DNA of 61,051 nt from Myxococcales bacterium (lineage in GTDB: Bacteria; Myxococcota_A; Polyangia; Fen-1088). Below are positions 37,396-46,460 of the stretch, piece by piece. The position numbers and the translations under genes were made by a program. How positions within the stretch are numbered: the stretch's first letter is position 1; each line of letters starts with the position of its first letter. The notes beneath the pieces are model-generated. The model made no database searches and was not told where the DNA came from. It saw only the letters and a list, made by a program, of their open reading frames with translations. The stretch lies in assembly GCA_003142855.1 (NCBI GenBank), contig PLNW01000057.1, positions 1-61,051 on the forward strand, given 5' to 3'.

Positions 37396-38681
37396 GGTCG
37401 CACCGGCTTGCCCGTGGCGGCGGGCCACACACTCTTGCCTGAGGGCACCTCCAACCCGATGTCGTCTGGCGTGGCGTCGACGTGGATCAGGCAGTTCTTG
37501 CCCACGCGCGCGCCGGCGGGCAGGCGCACGTTCATGGCCAGCACGCTGGCCCCGCAAGAGAGCGAGGTCGGTCTCTCTTCACTCGCCACCGACTCCCCGA
37601 CTCCCACCTGGCAGCCCGCCGCGAACACCACGCGCTTGTCCGCGATGGCAGCGGACACCTGTGCATCCGCCTCGACCACGACGTCGTTCCACAGCACCGA
37701 ACCTTTCACTACCGCCCGTGGCCCCACCCGCACACCCGGGGACAGCACGCTGTTTTCCACCGTGCCTTCGATCACACAGCCCGCCGAGACCAGCGAGTTT
37801 ACGATGCGGGCCCCTGGCAGACACCGGGCCGGCGGCGGCGGCGACGCGCGGCCGGCCATCAGGTTGGACTGGACGTCCCAGGCCGCAATGTCCACGGCCG
37901 GCGCCGCTCCCAGCACGTCCTGGTGGAAGGCGTAGTATTCGTCCAGCGTGCGCGAGTACGACCAGGTGCCTCGGAAAATGAACCCGTACGCCCGACGCCG
38001 GGAGATCATCCGGCGCAGGACCTCGTGAATTTGGAACGTGACGGTCTGGTCCTCGCCACTGACCGCCCGGCGCAACTCCTCGACCAGCACTTCCTTCTTG
38101 AACACGTAGACCGACATGGACGCCAGGTTGGTGCGAGGAAACTCCGGCTTCTCAATAAAATTGATGATCTGCCCGGTGGCATTCAGCTCGCCGATGCCGA
38201 ACCGGCCGGCATCCGCATCGCGCGGAGCGAACACCATGGTGAGATCGGCGTCGCGCTCGTGGTGGAAGCTGAGCAGGGGTCCATAGTCCATGGAGTAGAC
38301 GTGGTCGGCTGACACCACCACCACGTCGGACGCGTCGGCGCGCTCGACGAAATCGAGATTCTGATAAAGGGCATCGGCCGGCCCGCGATACCACTCGCTC
38401 ACGGAAAGCTTGAGATAGGGAGGCAAGAAGCGAACACCGCGGCTGGCGCCCACCAGGTCCCAGGCCATGCCCGTGCCCACGTGGTCCATCAGCGAGGCCG
38501 GTCGATATTGCGCCAAGATGCCCACCTGACCGATCCCGGCGCGGGCCAGGTTGGTCAGGGCAAAATCGATGCAACGATAGATGCCGCCAAAGATCACGGC
38601 CGACTTGGGACGCCGCTCGGTCAGGACCGACAGATCCTCACCGCGCCCACCTGCAAAAATCATGGCTATCGCTTTACGCAT
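37392..38681 (-). CDS. glgC: Glucose-1-phosphate adenylyltransferase
   Basis: This protein has 429 residues from ATG 38681 (CAGGAGAC upstream). It makes ADP-glucose, the committed step of glycogen synthesis. N-terminal AMIFAGGRGEDLSVLTERRP, then AVIFGGIYRCIDFALTNL and YRGPADALYQN are the nucleotide and sugar motifs, and a left-handed beta-helix follows. It is coupled to glgM. The protein is similar in length to other bacterial GlgC (about 420-430). Allosteric control is typical of the family but cannot be seen here. Confidence 0.94.
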   Translation of the reverse strand: MRKAIAMIFAGGRGEDLSVLTERRPKSAVIFGGIYRCIDFALTNLARAGIGQVGILAQYRPASLMDHVGTGMAWDLVGASRGVRFLPPYLKLSVSEWYRGPADALYQNLDFVERADASDVVVVSADHVYSMDYGPLLSFHHERDADLTMVFAPRDADAGRFGIGELNATGQIINFIEKPEFPRTNLASMSVYVFKKEVLVEELRRAVSGEDQTVTFQIHEVLRRMISRRRAYGFIFRGTWSYSRTLDEYYAFHQDVLGAAPAVDIAAWDVQSNLMAGRASPPPPARCLPGARIVNSLVSAGCVIEGTVENSVLSPGVRVGPRAVVKGSVLWNDVVVEADAQVSAAIADKRVVFAAGCQVGVGESVASEERPTSLSCGASVLAMNVRLPAGARVGKNCLIHVDATPDDIGLEVPSGKSVWPAATGKPVRP

Positions 38682-39027
38682 CGTAGTCTCCTGAACTTGC
38701 TCACAGCCGCCACGGGCGCACCAATCGAAGATGCAGACAGGTGGCGCATGCCCCTTCAACGTACCGTATCAGGGCGGGGAACGGACGATCTTTTCGTCCT
38801 CTGATCCCGCGCTGAAAAATGCACCCGGCCGTACAGATCTTATGAAGCTCTGCGCGTTACCTATACATATATGATGCAGCTCCCAGAATGGTTTTGCTCC
38901 TTGACGCAGAGACATCGATGCCCATGCATATTTCCGCCGGCCGGGTGAACGCAAACTCGGCTGAGACGGCACTGCTCCGTGAGCGCGGACTGACGTCTGG
39001 CTCTTCACGACAACAGGAGATATCGGA
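38682..39027. other. 346-bp divergent intergenic region
   Basis: This lies between the divergent glgC and GH3 genes and must hold both promoters. Several AT-rich words occur, for example TATACATAT near 38862, and TTGACG at 38901-38906 facing the GH3 gene. The next -10-like word is too far away (20-22 bp), so I do not call a promoter. AGGAGA precedes the GH3 ATG. Confidence 0.4.
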
Positions 39028-41772
39028 ATGAAAGACATGACCAAGCATAGCTACTCCGCCGCTGCACTCGCCGTCGTGGGATTGTTCGCCTTTGCCGCGT
39101 GTTCGATGCAGCCCGGAAGCTCCAACGTCGGCGGAAGCACGCAAGGTGGAAGTAGTATCTCAGGCGGGGGCCAGGGTGGCCTACCGCTCGGGGGCCAGGG
39201 TGGCACCCCCGAGAGCAATGCTGGAAGCCCCACGGCAGGCGACACCGGCGCGGGTGGCAACCCCATAGGCGGCGCCCCTGAGGGCGGGACCTTGGCTGGC
39301 GGCGCCCCTGAAGGCGGCACCCTGGCGGGCGGCATCCCCACAGGCGGCACCCTCGCTGGTGGAACGCCCATGGGCGGCACCCTGGTTGGCGGAACTCCCA
39401 TAGGCGGCACCCGCACAGGCGGCGCCATTCCGGGCGGCAGCCTCGCAGCCGGCAGCCTCGCGGGTGGCACCAAGACCGGTGGAACCACCACCGCTGGCAC
39501 GATTGCGGGCGGCAGCCTCGCCGGCGGCAGCCTCGCGGCCGGCACCAAAACGGGTGGGACCACCACAGGTGGCAGCGCCGCTGCCGGCAGCATCGTTGTC
39601 TCGACAGTGAGCTGTACCTCGTACACGCCCCCGTCCGCGGCCAGCTACAAGATCCCAACACCCATGACCCCGGTGGACGCGCAGGCCACACAGCTGGTCA
39701 GCCAGATGGCGACTACCGACCAGATCAACATCCTATCCGGCGACCACACCACAACTCCGTACGCCACGGCCGGCGTGGCTTTCCGTTCGCTCGGCGTCGC
39801 CAGCCTGAACATCCCCAACTACCCCATGCGCGATGGACCGCGCGGCATGCGCAACATCCTGGCTGGCGATGTCTCCACCTGCTTTGCCGTTGCCGAGGCG
39901 CGCGCGGCTTCGTTCGATCTCGAACTCGAATACCAAGTAGGCAATCTCCAGGGCAGGGAGATGCGCGCCGCCAAGAACGAGCTTGCCCTCGCGCCGGTGA
40001 TCAACACCCTCCGCCACCCGCGCTGGGCGCGTGCGCAGGAGACCTACGGCGAAGATCCTGTACTGCTCGGCGAGATGGGCGCTGCCTACGTGCGTGGAAT
40101 GCAGCAACCAGGCGGGTGCGCCGCGTGCCCCAAGCACTATGTCTTGAACGACACGGACAACAACCGCATGCAGGCCAATCCCAATGTCGACATGCAGACC
40201 CTGCATGAGAACTACAGCCGGCCATTCGAGATCACCGTCAAGAAGGGGGATCCGGCGTGCATCATGGCTGCCTACAACATGGTCAATGGCACTCACTGCA
40301 CGGAGAACAAGAGCATTCTGGGCGATATCCTGCGCACCCAGTGGGGTTGGGGTGGGTTCGTGGTGTCGGACTGGAGTGCGGCCCAGGCAGGCCATGGCGC
40401 CGCCTCGATGAACGCAGGGCTCGACCTCGAGATGCCAGTTCCCTCGGCCTTCACTACCCTCAGCAGCGATCTGCAGGCTGGCACGCTCACCTCCGCGACG
40501 CTCACCGCATCCGCCACCCGCGTGATGAACGCGCGTACAAAGTTCAAGGATCTCGACGCCACGTACATGGCGAGCACGGCGAGCTTCAGCCTGGCCGGCG
40601 CGACAGAGGCGGTGACGCTTGCCGAAAGGACCGAGCTAGAAGGCGCGGTCCTGCTGAAGAACGATGGCATCTTGCCGCTTGGCTCGCTCGCAACGACCAT
40701 TGGCAGCGGCACGCCCAAGGTCACGACCATTGCGATCGTCGGCCCAGACAACAACCTGCCTGTTGCACCAACCGCCACGCAAAACAGCCAGAAGAACTTC
40801 GTCTCGGGCCTGGGCGACCGAGGAAGCAGCCAGGTCGTTGCTCCGCATGCCGTGTCGTACTTCCAGGGACTTCAAGCCCACGCCGGTGGCCTCACCATCA
40901 AGCAAAGCGCTGATAGCTCCGCGGCTCAAGGGGCAGATGTGGTCATCATCCCAGTCTCGATGGCGCACGAGGACGAGGGCGAGAGCTACGGTGGAGGCGC
41001 CGACCGCCAGAACATGAACTTGACCTCGATCCATCCCATCCACTGGACTACGAAACCAGCTGCCTTCATCCAGAGCGTCGCTGCCATCAACCCGAACGTC
41101 ATCGTGTTGCTCAACGTGGGCAGCGCGATCATCGTCGAGGACTGGATGGCCAGCGCCAAGGCGATCATCCAGACCTTCTACCCTGGGCAAGAAGGTGGAA
41201 CTGCCGTGGCCGCGCTGCTGTTTGGAGACAGCAATTTCTCGGGCAAGCTCCCCTTCACCGTCGGCCAGAATGAATCCGACTACCCGCAGTTTCAGAACAG
41301 CGGGACCGCAGCCGCCACCATCGACTACTACCACGGCTATCGCCTGTTCGAGAAAAACGCCAAGCCGGTTCGCTATTGGTTTGGCTATGGCATGAGCTAC
41401 ACGACCTTCACCTACAGCAATCTGCAGGTGCTCTGTTCTGGCTCGACGATCCCGGCAACCGGCGCCCTGAACGTTCAGGTCACGGTGCAGAACACCGGCA
41501 AGGTGGCCGGCGACGAAGTCGTTGAACTCTACATCGGTTATCCCAACAGCAAGGCGCCCAAGCGGCCTGTCAAAGAGCTCAAGGCCTTCACGCGGGTCAC
41601 GCTCGCTCCTGGCGCGAGCCAGAACGTCCAGCTCTCCATTCCTGCGACGGACACGGCCTATTGGGACATGACCAACAACAAATGGACGGTCGAGTCGGTG
41701 GCGCACACCGTTCTGGTAGGGCCGAGCGCGGATCCAACTAAGCTCTTGTCGGCAACCTTCACCATCCAGTAA
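39028..41772 (+). CDS. GH3 family beta-glycosidase lipoprotein
   Basis: This protein has 914 residues; ATG 39028 has AGGAGA upstream. A lipoprotein signal (lipobox FAAC, Cys25) is followed by a Gly/Thr/Ala-rich linker of about 160 residues, then the GH3 catalytic barrel with CPKHYVLND and the nucleophile D448 in GFVVSDWS, the second alpha/beta domain with DEGESYGGGADR (likely acid/base glutamate) and a C-terminal fibronectin-III-like domain (GDEVVELYIGYPNSKAPKRP). It is likely surface anchored and acts on beta-glucosides or xylosides; specificity is not clear. The linker recalls glycosidases of Polyangia. Confidence 0.93.
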   Translation: MKDMTKHSYSAAALAVVGLFAFAACSMQPGSSNVGGSTQGGSSISGGGQGGLPLGGQGGTPESNAGSPTAGDTGAGGNPIGGAPEGGTLAGGAPEGGTLAGGIPTGGTLAGGTPMGGTLVGGTPIGGTRTGGAIPGGSLAAGSLAGGTKTGGTTTAGTIAGGSLAGGSLAAGTKTGGTTTGGSAAAGSIVVSTVSCTSYTPPSAASYKIPTPMTPVDAQATQLVSQMATTDQINILSGDHTTTPYATAGVAFRSLGVASLNIPNYPMRDGPRGMRNILAGDVSTCFAVAEARAASFDLELEYQVGNLQGREMRAAKNELALAPVINTLRHPRWARAQETYGEDPVLLGEMGAAYVRGMQQPGGCAACPKHYVLNDTDNNRMQANPNVDMQTLHENYSRPFEITVKKGDPACIMAAYNMVNGTHCTENKSILGDILRTQWGWGGFVVSDWSAAQAGHGAASMNAGLDLEMPVPSAFTTLSSDLQAGTLTSATLTASATRVMNARTKFKDLDATYMASTASFSLAGATEAVTLAERTELEGAVLLKNDGILPLGSLATTIGSGTPKVTTIAIVGPDNNLPVAPTATQNSQKNFVSGLGDRGSSQVVAPHAVSYFQGLQAHAGGLTIKQSADSSAAQGADVVIIPVSMAHEDEGESYGGGADRQNMNLTSIHPIHWTTKPAAFIQSVAAINPNVIVLLNVGSAIIVEDWMASAKAIIQTFYPGQEGGTAVAALLFGDSNFSGKLPFTVGQNESDYPQFQNSGTAAATIDYYHGYRLFEKNAKPVRYWFGYGMSYTTFTYSNLQVLCSGSTIPATGALNVQVTVQNTGKVAGDEVVELYIGYPNSKAPKRPVKELKAFTRVTLAPGASQNVQLSIPATDTAYWDMTNNKWTVESVAHTVLVGPSADPTKLLSATFTIQ
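39110..39595 (+). repeat. Gly-rich imperfect repeat in GH3 linker
   Basis: Degenerate units read GGTLAGGAPE, GGTLAGGTPM and GGTKTGGTT. The units are not exact, and this is the kind of disordered tether seen in surface lipoproteins of myxobacteria. Confidence 0.8.
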
Positions 41773-41819
41773 AAGAGCGGAAATCGGTGTTCGCGCACGC
41801 GCTGAACGAGGATATCTCC

Positions 41820-43184
41820 ATGCACAGATCGACTGGTAGGGTGTTCGTTACTGCATGTCTGTTTGCCGTGGCTGGGCTCTTCGCACCCGCTGTCCTGGCC
41901 CAGGGCGAAGAGGACTCACCGACACCTGCGGCAGCCGAAGCCGCTCCCGTACGACCGGCTCCTCCGGGCCCGTTGTCTTCATCGGAGGAAGTCGCAGCGC
42001 CAGCGGCCCCGTCGCCTCCTCCCCCCGTATCCAAGCCCGCAACCAGAACCGGACCTCCCGCCGAGGCCGGTCTTCCCGGCTGGATGTGGGCACCACCGGC
42101 GCCGCACGTGTCGTCTGGGCTCGACTGGCACGGCAACCTCGAACTCGATGGCGGCTATGTCAAGTACTCGTGGGCGGGAGCCTATGTTCCGGAATCCGTC
42201 TACGATTCGCGCGGCCGCTTTGTCCTCGGCCCGCTGCTCACCCAGAATCTAGGCAACGATTACTTCCTGCGCGTCACCGGGCAAGTGGTGGCTTGGGTTC
42301 GCGAAATCTATGACATCTACCAAATCAACGCCGATGACGTGTACGTCCAGGTCGGCAAACAGGGACTCTGGGACTTCATGGCAGGTCGATTTCTCACCTG
42401 GCGCGTTTTCCGCAAGGGCCTTGGCTTCGACCTGTACACCCTCGAGGATACCGGGGCGCTCTACGGCACGGACTTCACCAACGCGTCAGCCTTCTATCAG
42501 CACATGTACGAGGTCAACACCATCTTCATGCGGGACTCAGAAACATCAGGGGTGCCCGCAGGCAGGGCCGCGTTTCACTTATATCCAACCTCGTGGTCGG
42601 GGATCGAACTGGTTGGATCCTACGGCCGGCTGAACAGTGGCGCAAACGCCCTCGGTGGCCGATTGGCCGGCGGTATCAACCCGAAGTACTTTAGTCTGCT
42701 CGTCGGGGCTGAATACGAAAATTGGTCGCTAGCCCAGGCGTTTGCTGGATGCGACAAGTGCGGCACGGAAAGAAGTTACGGCGCGGGCGGTAGCGCTGCC
42801 CTCATCCCCTGGCAGCCGCTCGAAATCGCCTTCAGTTTCGCAGAGGGCAAGCATGAGGAGTGGGCGGCGGCGGCAGGCGCAGCGTACACGTCCCACACGA
42901 CACGTAGCTGGGGCGGCTATCTGCAACTTGACGCCGGCTCGGTCCTTATGCACCGCTCGCTCATTGCAGGCGGTGCGTTCTTCCGGACCGAAGACACCAA
43001 CCAAGACAATGACTATCAGCGTCACCATCAACTTGCCACCTACCTGGCCTACCCACTCGGCTTCAACAACGCAGTCGTGAAGCTCGTCTTTTCCTATGCA
43101 ACGGGATACCAGCAAGATCACAGTGGCGAGCAGCACCATGCCGACATGTACTCGGCGCGCCTGCGCTTTGCCTACTACTACTAA
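41820..43184 (+). CDS. Outer-membrane beta-barrel (porin-like) protein
   Basis: This protein has 454 residues from ATG 41820 (GAGG upstream). A Sec signal ends at VLAQG, about residue 28; residues 30-90 are Pro/Ala-rich. The rest shows alternating amphipathic strands, many Gly and aromatic residues, and a C-terminal aromatic end (LRFAYYY) typical of barrels recognised by Bam. It resembles the 'putative porin' family and may pass oligosaccharides from the upstream GH3 enzyme, 47 bp away on the same strand (inferred). The exact substrate is unknown. Confidence 0.8.
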   Translation: MHRSTGRVFVTACLFAVAGLFAPAVLAQGEEDSPTPAAAEAAPVRPAPPGPLSSSEEVAAPAAPSPPPPVSKPATRTGPPAEAGLPGWMWAPPAPHVSSGLDWHGNLELDGGYVKYSWAGAYVPESVYDSRGRFVLGPLLTQNLGNDYFLRVTGQVVAWVREIYDIYQINADDVYVQVGKQGLWDFMAGRFLTWRVFRKGLGFDLYTLEDTGALYGTDFTNASAFYQHMYEVNTIFMRDSETSGVPAGRAAFHLYPTSWSGIELVGSYGRLNSGANALGGRLAGGINPKYFSLLVGAEYENWSLAQAFAGCDKCGTERSYGAGGSAALIPWQPLEIAFSFAEGKHEEWAAAAGAAYTSHTTRSWGGYLQLDAGSVLMHRSLIAGGAFFRTEDTNQDNDYQRHHQLATYLAYPLGFNNAVVKLVFSYATGYQQDHSGEQHHADMYSARLRFAYYY

Positions 43185-43208
43185 CGGCTTCTTTTCAGCA
43201 GCGCCCAG

Positions 43209-44243
43209 CTACGACTTGTCCATCGCCCGAGCCAGCAACTGTGCCACGGCCTCGAAAGCTGACTCGGGAATCTCATCACCCGGCTCCACCGCGCGCAGCG
43301 CCTGAACCAAGGCAGCGTCGGTCCACAGCGGCACCCCGGCTTCGCGGGCCGCGTCTCTGATCAGGCCGGCAACCAGCCGCTCGCCCTTGGCGAGAATCAC
43401 CGGAGCATCTGCCTGGTCCGGGTCATAGCCAAGCGCCACAGCAATACGGTCACCATCGACCACCACCAACTTGGCCCGGCGCACGTCGTCGATCATCTGC
43501 TGCTCCAGGATCTCGCGGTGCAGGCGCTGGCGCTCCACCTTGTGCAGAGGATCTCCCTCTCTCTCCTTGTGCTCGCGCTTGACCTCCTCATGGCTCATGC
43601 GTAGCGACTTTGCGTGCCGAAGGCGTTGCCAGAAATAGTCGGCCACTCCCAACACCGCTGCAGCCGTGGCCAGACGCAGGCCCAGCCTTGCGCCAAGAAC
43701 ACCAAACAGCGCAAGTGCAGAGCCCGCTGGTCGACCCGCCAGATGCGCCACATCCGAGAAGACTGGGGCCAGTGTCCACCAAGCCAGCACGGCCACCACC
43801 GCGGCCTTGAACAGGTTCTTGGTGACCTCGCCAAGCGCAGCGGTCCCCAGCAGCCGGCGGGCTGACGGCATCGCGCGCGTGAAATCGAACCTGAGCGGAT
43901 ACGCGGAGAACAAACCGCGCGTCTGAGCGAGTCCAACAAAAAGGGCGGCCACCACCGCGATCGCGAGCGGCCAGAGCAGCCCGTCCCGGACTGCGTGCAA
44001 AGCAGCCCAGCCGGCCGACGACAGGCTGGCGTGAGATGTGGCGTCGTCCAAAGCCAGGTGCAAGTACGCGACGAGACCCCCAACCCAGGCGCGTCCGCCA
44101 AGTACCAACGCCACGCAAAGTGCGAGCCCGGTCACGCCGGAAAGTAGATCGCGGCTCACCGCCACCGAACCGCGACGGCGAGCCTCAGCCAGGCGCTGCG
44201 GTGTTGGTTCCTCGGTCTTGGCAGCAGATGCGAGTTCAGTCAT
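43209..44243 (-). CDS. sctU: Type III export switch protein SctU/FlhB homologue lacking NPTH
   Basis: This protein has 344 residues from ATG 44243. The N-terminal half has four hydrophobic helices; the C-terminal half has the FlhB/SctU cytoplasmic domain (EEVKREHKEREGDPLHK and IAVALGYDPDQADAPVILAKG). In the family, self-cleavage occurs in NPTH; here the matching place reads DGDR (VVVDGDRIAVALG), so the protein is not expected to split. The gene is last in a fliO-sctR-S-T-U order. It may be a non-switching or degenerate paralogue of the export gate. Confidence 0.88.
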   Translation of the reverse strand: MTELASAAKTEEPTPQRLAEARRRGSVAVSRDLLSGVTGLALCVALVLGGRAWVGGLVAYLHLALDDATSHASLSSAGWAALHAVRDGLLWPLAIAVVAALFVGLAQTRGLFSAYPLRFDFTRAMPSARRLLGTAALGEVTKNLFKAAVVAVLAWWTLAPVFSDVAHLAGRPAGSALALFGVLGARLGLRLATAAAVLGVADYFWQRLRHAKSLRMSHEEVKREHKEREGDPLHKVERQRLHREILEQQMIDDVRRAKLVVVDGDRIAVALGYDPDQADAPVILAKGERLVAGLIRDAAREAGVPLWTDAALVQALRAVEPGDEIPESAFEAVAQLLARAMDKS

Positions 44244-44250
44244 CAAACTG

Positions 44251-45030
44251 TCAGCGCCCGAGCTTCGCCGCCCTTTCCAGCAAAACCAAGAAGCCGCGGA
44301 ACCCCACGGTCAATGCCGAATCCAGCGTGGCCAGCCCGGCCAGCACCGCGCCCACGCCAAGCAGGGCCTTGGCCGGCATGCCCACGAAATACAGCGGGAT
44401 CTGCGGAAGCGCGCGACCCAAAGCACCCAGAGCCAAGTCCGCCAGAAGCAGAGCAACCAAGGCCGGAGCTGCCAGCCCGACGGCGGACTCGATCAACTTG
44501 GCCGAGGCCACGATGACCAGTAGAGCCGCCTCCCGCAGCCCCGCCGGGCTCGTCGCTGTCGCCCCAAGCGGTACCGCCTCGTAACTGCGAGCCATGGCCG
44601 TGGCCAGGATGCCCGCGCCCCCAGCCTCCAGAAAGACGACCACCGCCAGAAGCAGCAGCAGTTCGCCCAGCGGGCTGCTGCGACTGCCCTGATCGGGCGC
44701 GATGGCCTCGGCGAGGTTCGCCCCGCGCAAAGTGTCGGTCAGCCGCCCGGCTGCCTCTACTGCGCGAAACATGCAGGCGGCAACGAACCCCATGACCAGC
44801 CCCACCCCGCACTCGCGCAGCGCGAGCAGAAGCAAGAGCACAGGTCCTCCCGAGGGAACACGACCCACAATCAGCGGGAAACACAGGGCTGAGAGCGCAA
44901 AGCCCAGAGCCAGCCTTACCCGCGCAGGCAGACTCGGACCTCCAAAGGCCGGAATCAGCCAGACGAACGGCACTGTGCGCGCGCTGCCCAGGGCGAAGAC
45001 AGCCAAGGTTGCTTCGAGATCGGGCCACAT
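44251..45030 (-). CDS. sctT: Type III export gate protein SctT/FliR
   Basis: This 259-residue protein has about six membrane helices. Family hallmarks are the FALGSARTVPFVWLIPAFGG start, RVRLALGFALSAL, and the late VGMPAKALLGVGAVLAG (equivalent to the MPxKxxxG block of FliR). It forms the gate with SctR and SctS in the inner membrane. It lies 8 bp from sctS and 7 bp from sctU. Confidence 0.9.
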   Translation of the reverse strand: MWPDLEATLAVFALGSARTVPFVWLIPAFGGPSLPARVRLALGFALSALCFPLIVGRVPSGGPVLLLLLALRECGVGLVMGFVAACMFRAVEAAGRLTDTLRGANLAEAIAPDQGSRSSPLGELLLLLAVVVFLEAGGAGILATAMARSYEAVPLGATATSPAGLREAALLVIVASAKLIESAVGLAAPALVALLLADLALGALGRALPQIPLYFVGMPAKALLGVGAVLAGLATLDSALTVGFRGFLVLLERAAKLGR

Positions 45031-45038
45031 GGCGGCGA

Positions 45039-45317
45039 TCAGTGAATGCTGGGGATGGCCAGCAGCAGCGCCTGGGTGAAGCGCAGCACCTGAGCACCGA
45101 GGAGCGGCCCCATGGCGATCAGAACCAGCGCCACGGCCAGCAACTTGGGCACGAAGACCAGGGTTTGCTCGTGGATCTGAGTCGCGGCCTGCAGGATGCC
45201 CACAATCAAACCGACCGCCAAGCTGGCCAGCAGCGGTGGCGCCGACACCAGGATCACGAGCAGCAGCCCCTCGCGCACCGCCCGCAGGATCAATTCGCTG
45301 CCCACGGCACTAAACAT
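45039..45317 (-). CDS. sctS: Type III export gate protein SctS/FliQ
   Basis: This protein has 92 residues; ATG 45317 overlaps the sctR stop. It has two hydrophobic helices (about 15-40 and 52-76) joined by the conserved AATQIHEQTLVFVPKL loop of FliQ. The longer in-frame extension upstream lies within sctR and is not real. It is part of the export gate. Confidence 0.92.
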   Translation of the reverse strand: MFSAVGSELILRAVREGLLLVILVSAPPLLASLAVGLIVGILQAATQIHEQTLVFVPKLLAVALVLIAMGPLLGAQVLRFTQALLLAIPSIH

Positions 45318-46023
45318 AGGATTCCACCAAGCCCCGCAAGAGAAGCTGCCAGCCGTCAGCCAGCACGAAGAGCAGCAACTTGAAAGGCAGCGACACGGTG
45401 GTGGGCGAGAGCATGTGCATGCCCAGCGCCAAGAGCAGATTGGCAATCACCATGTCGACGACCAGGAAGGGAACGAAGAGCAGAAACCCGATCTCGAATG
45501 CACGGCGCAGTTCAGACGTCAGGAACGCGGGCATCACCACCAAGAAGTCGCGATCGGAAATCCCGACACGTTCCTCCGCCGTGCGCATGCGCAGGGCCAG
45601 GCTGTGAAAGACGGTGCGATCCCTCGCGCTGGCGTTCTTGAGGAGAAACTCGCGTAGGGGTTCCTTAGCCTTGACCGTGGCTGCGGCCAAGGCCTCCGCC
45701 GTCTGCCCGCTCAACACATCGGCACCGGCGCTCTGACCCAACAGCGGCTCCACCGCATGAAACATGCGCATGCCCGTGGGAGCCATCACGTACAAGGTGA
45801 GGATGAGCGCCACCCCGGTCACCACCTGGGCAGGCGGGATCTGAGGGGTACCGAGGGCGCTCTTGAGCACCGAAAGAACCACCGCGATCTTCACGAAACT
45901 GGTCATGAGCAACAGGACGAATGGCAGCAGGGAAAGCGCCGCGATCACGACCAGCAGCACGAGCGGCCGCGAGGCCAGGCCCGCGTCGCTCGCCACCGCC
46001 GTCCCGAGCAGCATCGCGTTCAC
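45310..46023 (-). CDS. sctR: Type III export gate protein SctR/FliP
   Basis: This 237-residue protein starts at GTG 46023, overlapping the fliO-like stop. Three hydrophobic segments plus a central loop bear the FliP signatures LLPFVLLLMTSFVKIAVVLS and LGTPQIPPAQVVTG, then the FVPFLVVDMVIANLLLALGM block near the C-terminus. It is the core of the export gate. A signal-like first helix is present. Confidence 0.93.
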   Translation of the reverse strand: MNAMLLGTAVASDAGLASRPLVLLVVIAALSLLPFVLLLMTSFVKIAVVLSVLKSALGTPQIPPAQVVTGVALILTLYVMAPTGMRMFHAVEPLLGQSAGADVLSGQTAEALAAATVKAKEPLREFLLKNASARDRTVFHSLALRMRTAEERVGISDRDFLVVMPAFLTSELRRAFEIGFLLFVPFLVVDMVIANLLLALGMHMLSPTTVSLPFKLLLFVLADGWQLLLRGLVESYV

Positions 46024-46385
46024 GGCTTCGACCTCCCGGTAAAGCGAGACAGCACGTCGACGAATCGTGGACCAGTCGGCCCAGTCGCCCCCGCACCAAT
46101 CTCACTCTTCACGGCTGCGGCATCGATCTCAGCCAGCAACGACATGGGACCGTCTCCTACTCCAACGAGAAAGCAACGACCCGCCACCTGCAAGAGATAA
46201 ACGGCGCGCCGAGGTTCGAGCGGGCAGCGAGCCAGGATGCGCACCGGACCTTCGCTGCGGCCGGCGCCTCGACGCGAAAACCAGCGCAGGACCACGTAGG
46301 CCAGCAGGCAGACGAAGGCCAGGGACACAAGCGACAACGCGAAGGAACTCCCGAGCCCAGGCAAGTCAGTCGCTGACGCACCCAT
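46020..46385 (-). CDS. FliO-like export assembly protein
   Basis: This 121-residue protein has one N-terminal membrane helix (about 15-34) and a cytoplasmic domain with the FliO pattern ARCPLEPRRAVYLLQVAGR and FLVGVGDGPMSLLAEID. FliO aids FliP ring assembly in flagellar systems and is generally missing from non-flagellar T3SS, so its presence hints at a flagellar-type origin. It overlaps sctR by 4 bp and begins 75 bp after rplQ. Confidence 0.75.
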   Translation of the reverse strand: MGASATDLPGLGSSFALSLVSLAFVCLLAYVVLRWFSRRGAGRSEGPVRILARCPLEPRRAVYLLQVAGRCFLVGVGDGPMSLLAEIDAAAVKSEIGAGATGPTGPRFVDVLSRFTGRSKP

Positions 46386-46460
46386 GGCGTCGTGTTACCC
46401 CCACCCGCGTTGCGCTGTCAACCGCGGAGTTGAATGTCGGTGGATCGAGAGGCGGGCCGC

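Noticed and set aside
37396..37557. N-terminal extension of glgM
   Set aside because: The extension is Arg-rich and lies fully in the glgC coding region; the conserved start is MKVTFMARE.
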